From NCBI GenBank assembly GCA_934098295.1, contig CAKONV010000003.1:1-64000 (forward strand): a stretch of 64,000 bases of DNA, in the 5' to 3' direction. Below, piece by piece: positions 34,632-44,700 of this stretch. The position numbers and the translations under genes are program-made. Under the pieces are notes generated by a model. The model searched no databases, was not told where the DNA came from, and saw only the letters and a list, made by a program, of their open reading frames with translations. The stretch is from an uncultured Bacilli bacterium. Its GTDB lineage: Bacteria > Bacillota_I > Bacilli_A > ML615J-28 > CAG-313. The number at the start of each line of letters is the position of its first letter. The first letter of the stretch is position 1.

Positions 34632-35168
34632 ATGAAAAATGTAGTAATTATATCTTCAACACCAAGAGCAAATGGGAACTCTTTTGTTCTTGCTAAAGAA
34701 TTTGCAAGAGGTGCAAGTGATGCTTCTAACAATGTGGAAATAATTAATTTAAAAGATTATGATTTAAATTATTGTAAAGGATGCTTTGCATGCTTTAAAA
34801 TTGGAAAGTGTGTTCAAAATGATGGTATGAATGAAATAGCTAGTAAATTAATTAAAGCTGATGTAATTGTCTTTGCAACTCCTGTATATTTTTATTCGGT
34901 TAGTGGTCAATTAAAAGTATTTATTGATAGACTTGTTCCTGTGTATGAAAAAATAAAAGCTGATATTTATTTGATAGCAACCCAAGCTGATTCCTCTAAA
35001 GAAATGATGGAAAAAACTTTTGAAGCTATTAGAGGATGTAGCAGGGATTGTTTTGAAAACTGTATAGAAAAAGGTGCGATTTATGGCGTTGATTTAAACG
35101 AAAAAGGAGAAGCGGAAAAAAATTCAAAATACATGGAAGAAGCATATAACTTAGGTTATAATTGCTAA
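34632..35168 (+). CDS. NAD(P)H-dependent FMN reductase (iron-sulfur-flavoprotein-like)
   Basis: The 178-residue flavodoxin-fold protein has the FMN loop SSTPRANGNSFVLAKEF and a cysteine cluster CKGCFACFKIGKC (spacing C-x2-C-x2-C-x5-C) typical of the iron-sulfur-flavoprotein-like branch. A second flavin loop is FATPVYFYSVSGQLKVFIDR. It reduces flavins, quinones or nitro-compounds with NAD(P)H. It probably acts alone in the cytoplasm. The EamA transporter follows 21 bp later. Confidence 0.88.
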   Translation: MKNVVIISSTPRANGNSFVLAKEFARGASDASNNVEIINLKDYDLNYCKGCFACFKIGKCVQNDGMNEIASKLIKADVIVFATPVYFYSVSGQLKVFIDRLVPVYEKIKADIYLIATQADSSKEMMEKTFEAIRGCSRDCFENCIEKGAIYGVDLNEKGEAEKNSKYMEEAYNLGYNC

Positions 35169-35189
35169 AAACTAAATGAGGAAGAAAAA

Positions 35190-36086
35190 ATGATTTGGAT
35201 TATACTTGCATTATTAGCTGCTTTTTTTACGTCAATGACAACAATTTTAGCTAAAATTGGTATAAAAAATGTTAATTCCAATTTTGCTACGTTTATTAGA
35301 ACGGGAGTAGTAATTCTTTGTTCATTATTGTTGTGCATAATAAATAAAGATTTGACAAAAGCTAATCAATTAACAGTTAATAATTATTTATTTTTAATTT
35401 TATCGGGACTTGCAACAGGATGTTCTTGGTTATGTTATTATAAAGCTTTAAAACTTGGAAATATCAATAAAGTTGCGCCAATTGATAAATGTAGTTTTAT
35501 TTTAACAAGTATCTTATTTATGATTTTTTTCTTTAATGATACAACTAATAATGGAAATGTATTAACGATAACAATGCTTTTTCTATCAATGATCTTAATG
35601 TTTATAGGAACATTATTTATGATAGAAAAAAAAGAAGGAGAAGAAACTAAGTCAAAGTTGTGGCTTCTATTTGCTGTTCTTTCAGCTGTTTTTGCCTCTT
35701 TAGTATCATTATCTGTTAAAATTGGCTTAAAAGGTATTCCAAGTAATTTAGGAACTTTTTACCGAACTATCGTTGTTTTTATCTTTTCTGGGATTATTGT
35801 TTTATGCAGAAAAGATTATCAAGGTGGTAAAGAAATTACTAAAAAATCATGGATATTTTTAATCTTATCGGGAGTTGCAACAGGATTTGCTTGGCTATGT
35901 GAATATGGAGCTTTAAATTATGTTGGAGCTAACCCAATTGCTGTTAATTCGATTGGTAAACTTTCAATTTTACTAACAATGTTTTTATCATTTGCAATCT
36001 TAAAAGAAAAGTTTACAAAAAAATCTTGTTTGGGATTAGCTTTACTAACAGCTGGTATTATTCTAATAATAATATTTAGTCTATAA
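35190..36086 (+). CDS. EamA/DMT-superfamily transporter
   Basis: The 298-residue protein has ten predicted transmembrane helices in two EamA repeats. The halves are visibly similar: SNFATFIRTGVVILCSLLLC with SGLATGCSWLCYYKALKLG, and SNLGTFYRTIVVFIFSGIIV with SGVATGFAWLCEYGALNYVG. These are drug/metabolite-type transporters, many of them amino acid exporters. The substrate is unknown. PepF follows after 28 bp. Confidence 0.92.
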   Translation: MIWIILALLAAFFTSMTTILAKIGIKNVNSNFATFIRTGVVILCSLLLCIINKDLTKANQLTVNNYLFLILSGLATGCSWLCYYKALKLGNINKVAPIDKCSFILTSILFMIFFFNDTTNNGNVLTITMLFLSMILMFIGTLFMIEKKEGEETKSKLWLLFAVLSAVFASLVSLSVKIGLKGIPSNLGTFYRTIVVFIFSGIIVLCRKDYQGGKEITKKSWIFLILSGVATGFAWLCEYGALNYVGANPIAVNSIGKLSILLTMFLSFAILKEKFTKKSCLGLALLTAGIILIIIFSL

Positions 36087-36114
36087 TAAATAAAAAAAAG
36101 GAGTGATGATTTAT

Positions 36115-37902
36115 ATGAATATGACATGGGATTTAGATATAATGTATAAGGGATACAAAGATGAAAAGTACATTAATGATGTAAAATATGTAAAAGAATT
36201 GATTGAAAAATTAAATGAACTTGTTTCTTCTTTAGACTCAAAAGATGAAAAAAATGTAATTGAAACTTATTTAAAATATGAGGAAGAACTTTCAACACAT
36301 GTAAGTGAACTTTATTCATATTCTTCTTTAAGATCAGCTGCAAATGTAAATGATATGGAAGCTTTAGAAGAAATTAGTAAATTAACTTTAATGTTACAAG
36401 AAACAGTTGTTCAAGATGTAAAATTTAAAAGATTTATCAAGGATGTTGATTTAGATAAATTAGCTTTAACATCTGATGTTATTAAAACATATCTATTTAA
36501 CTTAAAAAACATCAAAGAATCATCTAAACATATGCTTTCACCTCAAGAAGAACTATTAGAAAGCAAACTACAAATGGTAGCATCATCATCATGGTCAGAT
36601 TTACAATCGCAACTTACAGCCAATTTAAAAATTAAAGTAAAAGGTTTTAAAGAAGCATTACCATTATCTACAGTTAGAAATCTTGCTCATGATGCTAACA
36701 AAGATGTCAGAAAAAATGCTTATACAGCTGAATTAAAAGCTTATAAACAAATAGATGCTAGCGTAGCTATGGCGTTAAATAATATTAAGAGAGAAGTTAA
36801 TATCATGTGTGAGCTAAGAGGTTATAATAGTGCCTTAGAAAAAACTTTAAAGCAATCACATATGAGTGAAAAGACTCTTTGCGCGTTAATAGATGCCATA
36901 AAAGAAGAAGCTCCTAATTTTAGAAAATATTTTCTTTTAAAAGCAAAAGCTTTAGGCTATGAAAAAGGATTACCTTTTTATGAATTATTTGCACCTATGG
37001 GTCATTTAACAAAAACATATACTTTTGAAGAAGCTAAAGAATTAGTGCTTGAAGTATATAAATCATTTTCCGATAAATTATATGAAATGGGTAAACGTGC
37101 CTTTTCCGAAAGATGGATTGATGTATATCCACATGAAGGAAAGGAAGGTGGTGCTTTCTGTGCTGGCCTTGACAATCATAAACAAAGTAGGGTACTTACT
37201 AATTTTACAGGATCATTAGGTGATGTTCAAACATTAGCTCATGAACTTGGTCATGCTTACCATGGTCAAGTATGTCTAAATAATGCTGTTTTAAATAGGG
37301 ATTATCCAATGCAACTTGCTGAAACAGCTTCTATTTTTTGTCAAACTTTAATGGCTAAAAAAATGATTAATGATATAACTGATCCTTATGAAAAATTAAC
37401 AGTCATTGAAGAATCTTTACAAGAAGATACTCAATGTGTAATTGACATATTATCCCGCTTTTTATTTGAAGAAAAAGTACTATCAACCGAGGTAAGCAAA
37501 CCATTAAGCGCTACCGATATGTGTGAAATGATGTTAGAAGCTCAAGAAGAAAGCTATGGTGAAGGATTAGATAAAAAATATAGACATCCATATATGTGGT
37601 TATGTAAGAGCCATTATTATAGTGCATCTTTAAATTACTACAATTTCCCATATGCCTTTGGTCTTCTTTATGGTAAAGGATTATATAAACAATATTTAAA
37701 GAATAAAGATGACTTTGTTAAAAAATATGATGAAATGTTAATGAAAACAGGTTATATGATGGTAGAAGATGTTACAATGTCGATGGGCATTGATGTCACT
37801 AAAAAAGATTTTTGGATTGAAAGCTTAAAATTTATTGAAGAAGACATTGATGAATTTGCATCACTATTAGTTGCAACAGGTCTAATAAAGGACAGCAAAT
37901 AG
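36115..37902 (+). CDS. pepF: Oligoendopeptidase F (M3B)
   Basis: The enzyme is about 595 residues long with an N-terminal helical domain (MTWDLDIMY ... LSTHVSELYSY) and the zinc site H376-E-L-G-H380 (TLAHELGHAYHG), with the third ligand Glu in AETASIF. Family length matches. It hydrolyses short peptides in the cytoplasm. Upstream in-frame codons GTG 36103 and ATG 36106 lie too close to AAAGGAG, so the ATG at 36115 (MNMTWDL) is preferred. Confidence 0.93.
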   Translation: MNMTWDLDIMYKGYKDEKYINDVKYVKELIEKLNELVSSLDSKDEKNVIETYLKYEEELSTHVSELYSYSSLRSAANVNDMEALEEISKLTLMLQETVVQDVKFKRFIKDVDLDKLALTSDVIKTYLFNLKNIKESSKHMLSPQEELLESKLQMVASSSWSDLQSQLTANLKIKVKGFKEALPLSTVRNLAHDANKDVRKNAYTAELKAYKQIDASVAMALNNIKREVNIMCELRGYNSALEKTLKQSHMSEKTLCALIDAIKEEAPNFRKYFLLKAKALGYEKGLPFYELFAPMGHLTKTYTFEEAKELVLEVYKSFSDKLYEMGKRAFSERWIDVYPHEGKEGGAFCAGLDNHKQSRVLTNFTGSLGDVQTLAHELGHAYHGQVCLNNAVLNRDYPMQLAETASIFCQTLMAKKMINDITDPYEKLTVIEESLQEDTQCVIDILSRFLFEEKVLSTEVSKPLSATDMCEMMLEAQEESYGEGLDKKYRHPYMWLCKSHYYSASLNYYNFPYAFGLLYGKGLYKQYLKNKDDFVKKYDEMLMKTGYMMVEDVTMSMGIDVTKKDFWIESLKFIEEDIDEFASLLVATGLIKDSK

Positions 37903-37908
37903 ATAACT

Positions 37909-38202
37909 ATGTATCACAAAATATTATTAATTATTTATAGTATTTATTTGTTAATTTTCTCTTTAATATCTTTTAGTTTCTTTTTAGTAGATAAGAAAAA
38001 AGCCGAAAATGAAAAGAGCAGAATTAAAGAAAAAGATTTATTATTATCCGCTATTTTTGGCGGTGCCATTGGTGCTTTTTTAGGTAGAATTGTTGCTTCT
38101 CATAAAACCAAAAAAGTATATTTTTCAATTGTTATTTATTTTTCATTAATTATGGAAATAGCTATTTTTGTGTTATTACTAATCAAATATCTTGCTAGAT
38201 AG
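37909..38202 (+). CDS. DUF1294-like small membrane protein
   Basis: The 97-residue protein has three hydrophobic segments and the DUF1294 hallmarks: FFLVDKKKAENEKSRIKEKDLLLSAIFGGAIGAFLGRIVASHKTKK. It starts 6 bp after pepF without a clear RBS, probably by coupling. Function unknown. Confidence 0.82.
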   Translation: MYHKILLIIYSIYLLIFSLISFSFFLVDKKKAENEKSRIKEKDLLLSAIFGGAIGAFLGRIVASHKTKKVYFSIVIYFSLIMEIAIFVLLLIKYLAR

Positions 38203-38213
38203 GAGAAAGAAAT

Positions 38214-38489
38214 ATGAGTCTATTTAAAAAGAAAAAGAATAAAAACGTAACTAGTAGAGAAGAAATAAATGCCGAATTAGAAACGGAAAGCCTAAAAAAG
38301 TCACATTCAAGTTGGTCTAATTTTTTGCTTACAATCTTAAGTATTGTCACAATTTTAGGCGTAAGTGCCTTTTGGCTTACACTTGGATATATGAAAGAAA
38401 TGAAACTATTAACATTTATTTTATCAATTATAGCTAGTTTGGTAATTGTTTTATTATCAATGGTTTGTTTTAAAAATTTTAAAAGATAA
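38214..38489 (+). CDS. Small membrane protein, unknown function
   Basis: The 91-residue protein has a basic N-terminus (SLFKKKKNKNVTSREE), an acidic stretch and two hydrophobic helices (about 37-57 and 64-85). The RBS AGGAG and the ATG are well placed, 11 bp after the DUF1294 gene, and a terminator follows. No family recognised. Confidence 0.65.
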   Translation: MSLFKKKKNKNVTSREEINAELETESLKKSHSSWSNFLLTILSIVTILGVSAFWLTLGYMKEMKLLTFILSIIASLVIVLLSMVCFKNFKR

Positions 38490-38493
38490 AATA

Positions 38494-38520
38494 AAAAAAG
38501 GCACATTAGTGCCTTTTTTG
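38494..38520 (+). terminator. Intrinsic terminator
   Basis: AAAAAAGGCAC (38494-38504) pairs with GTGCCTTTTTT (38509-38519) around ATTA. Confidence 0.92.
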
Positions 38521-38574
38521 TATGGGAAAAAATCAATGGTTAAAGGAAGAAAAAAGTTAAAAAAATATTTTTAA

Positions 38575-38608
38575 AAAAGTCTGATGTAACCGGTTACATC
38601 AGTACTTT
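38575..38608. promoter_or_regulatory. LacI-type palindromic operator upstream of the giant subtilase
   Basis: The half-site CTGATGTAACC is followed directly by its exact complement (38581-38602), a perfect 22-bp palindrome with the central CG typical of LacI/GalR operators (TGTAACCGGTTACA). AAAAGT and ACTTTT extend the symmetry outward with a one-base offset. A TATAAT lies at 38634-38639, so the site covers or abuts the -35 region. No LacI gene is in the window. Confidence 0.75.
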
Positions 38609-38705
38609 TCTATACGCCCAAATTTATAAGTGGTATAATAATTCTAACATTATATCATCAATAAAAATATAGGTATGTATAATGGGAAAAAGGAGAAATT
38701 AAAAA

Positions 38706-41700
38706 ATGGTAAAAAAAGTTAAAAAATTTTTTATTTTGCCATTACTTACACTTATTTTTGTAAGTGGTATGGCTATTAACTCCAAATCTACAGTTGCTGA
38801 TGAAACAGATAAATCAACTGATTTAAATTCTCGTCAAGTAACGGAAATTGATGTTGAAGAATTAATGAACCAAATGTTCAATGAAAAATTTGAAGATTTG
38901 GGATTGCCTTCAGTTGATGATGAGGTTTGGGCTATCGTTGAATTAAACTCTTCTTCACTATTGGAAGCTGCGAAAGCAGAAAAATATAAGGGAAGTTTAA
39001 ATCAATACTTAAGTACTGCATCTGCCGCTGCTCAGTTACAAGTAATTGAAGCTGAACAGGAAGTTATAAAAAATAGAATTAGTGAAAAATTGGATGTTGA
39101 ATTCAAATATTCATATACTACAATAACTAATGGTTTTGCGGTAAAATTAAAATTTGGTGATTACGAAAAATTAAAAAAGATTAATGGTGTAAAACAAACT
39201 ATTTTGTCTGTTGAATACTATTTACCAGAAGAAGAACAAGCTCAAGATTATGTAACAAATCTTGCAACTTTAGCTGGTGCAAAATCTACATCTAGTGTTT
39301 ATCGTGGACAAGGAACGGTAATTGGTATTTTAGATACTGGATTACAAACTGGTCACGAAGCATTCACTGTTGTCCCTAGTATGCAACGTCTTACAGCTTC
39401 ATCTGTTGAAGATGTATTAGCAGATACTGTAGCTAATATCTTTTCTTATCAAAAGAATAAAACATATTTAAGCGCTTCTGATGTATATGTAAGTGGCAAA
39501 ATTCCATTTGCGTATGACTATGCTGATATGGATACGGATGTAAATCCTAACTTAAAAACAATGGAATCAAATGGTAATGACCATGGTTCTCACGTTGCTG
39601 GTATCGCTGCTGGTAACAATGGTAAAGATTTTGAAGGTGCTGCTCCTGAAGCTCAACTTGCAATCTTTAAAGTTTTCTCAGATAGCAACCAAGGTGCTAA
39701 ATCAATCGATATTATCGCTGCTTTAAACGATGCTGTTGTTTTAGGTGTTGATGTTGTTAACATGTCACTTGGATCTGCTTGTGGTTTCTCAGTTGATTCT
39801 AATGGTAAGTCTTATCAAAAATTCTATGAAGCTTTATATGAAAATGGTATTAGCTTAGTAACATCTGCTGGTAACCAATATATGGCTGGCTTAGGTACAA
39901 ATTATACATATGGTACAATTGATACTCCTGACCAAGCTACAATTTCATCTCCTGCATCATATCCTAACTCTTTCTCAGTTGCTTCATTTGATACAGAAAA
40001 TGAAAAATCTGCAGCTATCGTTTTAGGTGGTATTCCTTGTATCTACAATGATGCTGTTATTAATCAAACTACTTCTGAAAAAACGGATTTCGTAAAATTA
40101 CTTGCTGGTGATCAAGAAAAAGTTGAATATGAATATGTTGATTGTGGAACTGGTACTGTTGATGAAATTGCTCAAGTTGACTTAAAAGGTAAAATTGCTT
40201 TAATCAAACGTGGTGATTTAACATTCGCTGAAAAAGCTAGTAATGCGGAAGCTGCTGGTGCTGTTGGTGTTGTAATTTACAACAATGTTGCTGGTGCTAG
40301 ATTTAATGCTGTTGTTGAAGGCGTTACAATTCCTGTATGTTCAATTTCTTTAGAAGATGGATTAAAAGCTGCTGCTGCTAAAAACAAAATCTTAGAGGTT
40401 GGTAGTGGTGTATATATCTATGGTGGAACAATGTCATTATTCTCATCATGGGGACCTACTCCTGATTTACATATTAAACCTGAAATTACATCTTACGGTG
40501 GAAGTGTATATTCAGTACTTCCAAATGAAACTTTAGATGGTTACCAATTAATGAGTGGTACATCAATGTCATCACCAAATATGGCTGGTAACGTTGCTTT
40601 AGTAAGACAATATCTTACTGATCGTTTTAGTAATTATGGAATTACATCTAATGAAATTTATAGTCAAGCTCAACAATTATTAATGTCTACAGCTACACCT
40701 GTTGTTAATCGTGATAATAACGTTTATTATTCACCACGTCGTCAAGGTGCTGGTTTAGTAAATATTGATAATGCTTTAAAGACTCCTGCTTATTTATATG
40801 TAAAAGGCTCATCTGCAACAAAGATTGAATTAGGCGATGATCCAAAACGTAGTGGTGATTATGAATTAACATTTGTTTTAACTAACATGTCTACAAGCAA
40901 ATTGTCATATAAGATTAACCCAGTAGTTTTAACTACAAGCGTATCTACTACTGATAATTATACTCTTGAAGGTGTTAGTAAAGAAATTACTGATAGCAAA
41001 TATAGCTACTCAGTAAGTGGTAATGGTTCATTAAGTGGAGATACTGTAACAGTAGATGCTTTAAAAGAAGTTGTAATTACAGTAAATGTTAAATTAAGTG
41101 ATTCTACAAAAGCAAGTTTAAATGATACATATAACGTAGGTACTTATGTTGAAGGTTTCGTTAAATTAGATCCTACAACTGATAATGAAGTTGAATTAAG
41201 CGTTCCTTATCTTGCTTATTATGGTGACTGGGATGAAGCTGCAATTTTCGATACTACTGACTATGATTCTGATGCTGCTGTTGCTTATGCTGCAAAACTT
41301 GTAGGTTTATACTATGGTGGTCAATACTTAATGCAATTAGGTACTTATAAGTACAAAACTGCTGATGGCGTTGCTGTTCCAAGTATTAGTCAATCTCATA
41401 ACTCCATTTCTCCAATCAACCAATATGCAATTTACAATTTATATGCTGTATATACTGGTTTATTAAGAAATGCTGCTAAGATTACTTATGAAATTTATGA
41501 TGCTAATACAAATGAATTATTAGAATCTTACTATGCAAATTATGTACGTAAAGCACATTATTCATTTAGTTCTAATGCTTATGCTCCAAGTGGAGTTGGT
41601 CTAAATTTAAGTTTAAATTATGCTAATAATACACACTTAAAATTTGTTGTTACAGCTTATACAGATACTTCTAATCCATATCAAAATTCAAATTTCCAAT

Positions 41701-44700
41701 ATGAATTTGATTTATACATCGACTATGAAGCACCAAAAATTATTGGTATTGATCAAACTGCTGAAGATGTAGCAAATGGAAAAGAAGCTAGTGGTGGTTT
41801 CAAATTAACTGAAGAAAATGGTAGAAAATATCTAGAATTTGACGTATATGATAACCATGCATTACAAGCTTATACATTATATGATTCTGAACAAAATGCG
41901 TTAGAATTACCTGTTCCATTCTACTCTAACTTAGGTGAAACAGTTCATGTAAAACATGATATTACAGAATATGTTGATTCATTAACTGATAACCAAATGA
42001 TTGTTATGGTTAGTGACTATGCATTAAATACAATTGGTTATATTATTACGCTTCCATTACATGAAGTTACTGATGCTAAATTTGAAAAAGATGAATATAC
42101 AGTTGCTATTAATGAATCATTAGAATTAGGTGTTATTATTAATCCTGAAGAAGGTTACATCGTAAGTGATTCCGTTAAATGGACATCATCTAACCCTGCT
42201 GTTGTAAAAGTTGAAGATGGTATCATCACTGGTGTAAGTGCTGGTGAAGCTAATGTTACTTTAACTTTTAAAACAATTAATGATAAAGAAATTAGTTGTT
42301 CTACAAAAGTAATTGTTACTGAAAATGAAGTTGAAGTAGTTGAAGTTGAAGCTGTTGAATTATCAGAAACAACTAAGACCGTAGTTGCTGGTGAACAATT
42401 TAAGCTTGAAGCTACAATTACTCCTTGGAACGCTACAGATAAGACTTTAACTTGGAAATCAAGTGATGAAAAGGTTGCTGTAGTTGATGAAAATGGTAAT
42501 GTAACAACTATTTCTTCTGGTACAACTACAATTACTGTTACTGCAAAGAACGGTAAGAGTGCAAGTTGCAAAGTTACAGTAAGAGAAAATAGTGGTGACT
42601 TTACAATTGTAGCTGGTGTTTTAACTGCTTATACAGGCAATGGTGGTGCTTTAATTATTCCTGAAGGTGTTGTTAGCATTGCCGACAAAGTATTCCAAAA
42701 CAAGAAAAATATTACTTCTGTTCAATTACCAACAACTCTAAAGAGTGTAGGTGCTTCTGCATTTTCTGGTGCTACAAACTTAACTTCTGTTATATTTACT
42801 GGTACTAATGAATACAAAATTAATAAATATGCATTTAATGGTTGTACAGCTTTAAGTAGTGTTACTTTAAGTGATAACCTAGTTGAAATAGGAAATTATG
42901 CTTTCCAAAAATGTACTAGTCTTACATCATTTGATATGCCAGATACTGTAACAACTTTAGGACCTGGTGCATTTATTGGATGTAAGAATCTTGCTGATGT
43001 TAAATACTCTAGTTCATTAACTACTGTTCCTAATACGGCTTTCCGTGAAACTGCTCTTACTAAGTTTACAGTTACATCTAACGTTACATCTATTGGTGAT
43101 AGTGCATTCTATGGTGCTACAAAACTTGTTGATTTTGTAATTGAGAATCGTGACTCTAACTTAAAATTTGGTAATTATGCATTATTCAAAACTGCTATTA
43201 AAGAGGTTTTATGGGGAGATCTTGATGTAACAATTTCTGGTTCAATTTTTGCTCAATGTACTTCACTTGTAAAAGTTGTATTACCTGAGACTGTAACCGA
43301 AGTTCCTAACGCTGCTTTCCAAGGATGTTCATTATTAAAAGATATCACTTTTGAAGGTGGATATACAAAGATTGGTAATAGTGGTTTTGCTGGTACAGCT
43401 TATACAGAATTTGAAGTTCCTGAAACTGTTGAATCAATTAGTAATAGTGCATTTAGCAATATGCCAAACTTAAAGAAATTAGTAATAAATTGCTACCTTC
43501 CTAAGATTGTTTTAGGCTTATGTGCTAACGATGCTGCTCTAGAAGAAATTGTATTACAACCTGGATATACTGATATTTTTAGTACAGCATTCCAAGGATG
43601 CTCATCATTAAAATCATTCGTTGTTGCTGAAGGTTGCGTGACTATTGGTAACAAAGCATTCTCAGATTGTACATCTTTAGAAGAAGTTACTTTACCATCT
43701 ACATTCAAGACTGGTAACAATAACATGTTTAAAAATTGTACAAGTTTAAAGAAGATTTATTTAAACTCTAAAGAAGCTGTAAATTGGCAAGCTGGTCAAA
43801 CAGTAACTTATAAAGCATTTGCTGGTGTTGATAGTGTTGAAATCATTGCTTCAGCTGATAGTTATTTTGCTTCAAGTAATGATGGTATTATCTATAGTGC
43901 TGATTATAAACAAATTGAATATGTATTCGATAATCCTACTGCTTATGTTGATGGTTTCTATACAATGCGTTCTGAAGTTGAAAGTATTGTTAAACGTGCA
44001 TTCATGGGTCAAAAGATGACAGGAATGGCTTTAAGTGAAAACTTAAAAGAAATCGGTGATTATGCATTTGATAGTGCAGCTATTACTGAACTTAACATTC
44101 CTGCAAGTCTTGAAGTAATTGGCGCATTCGCATTCCAATCATGCAAAGCATTAACAACTTTAACTTTCGCTGAAAACAGCAATTTAACAACTATTAAAAG
44201 GGCTGCTTTCTATTCATGTGGTATAACAGAAGTTAATTTACCAGATTCATTAATTACTATTGAAGATGGTAAAGGAACTAAAGAAGGTGCATTCTCACTA
44301 AACCCAATTACTAAAGTAACATTTGGTAAGAACTTAGAACACATTGGTAACTATTCGTTCTGCAATGACTCAGTAACAAAATGGACAACAACAATTAGAG
44401 AAGTTGATTTATCTAATACTAAGGTAAAAACTATTGGTAAGTATGCATTTAAGAATGCCCCATTATCAAAATTAGAATTACCTGAATGCCTAGAAACTAT
44501 CGGTGATTATGCATTCTATTCTGGTGGTTATGATGAAATTGAACAACAACATAATGTAACTCTTGAACATATCAACTTCCCTGAAGGATTAACTTCAATT
44601 GGTAAATATGCATTCATGGGTTGGTGTTACCTACGTGAAATTAATATGCCTGATACTTTAGTTGAATTAGGTGAATCTGCATTTAGAATTTGTGTAAGTG

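Noticed and set aside
42155..42571. Minus-strand 138-codon ORF within the giant subtilase gene
   Set aside because: Its composition mirrors the repetitive beta-rich coding strand. There is no RBS or independent promoter.
43819..44019. Plus-strand 66-codon hydrophobic ORF in another frame of the LRR region
   Set aside because: It is an artefact of periodic codon use in the LRR repeats and overlaps a well-supported frame.
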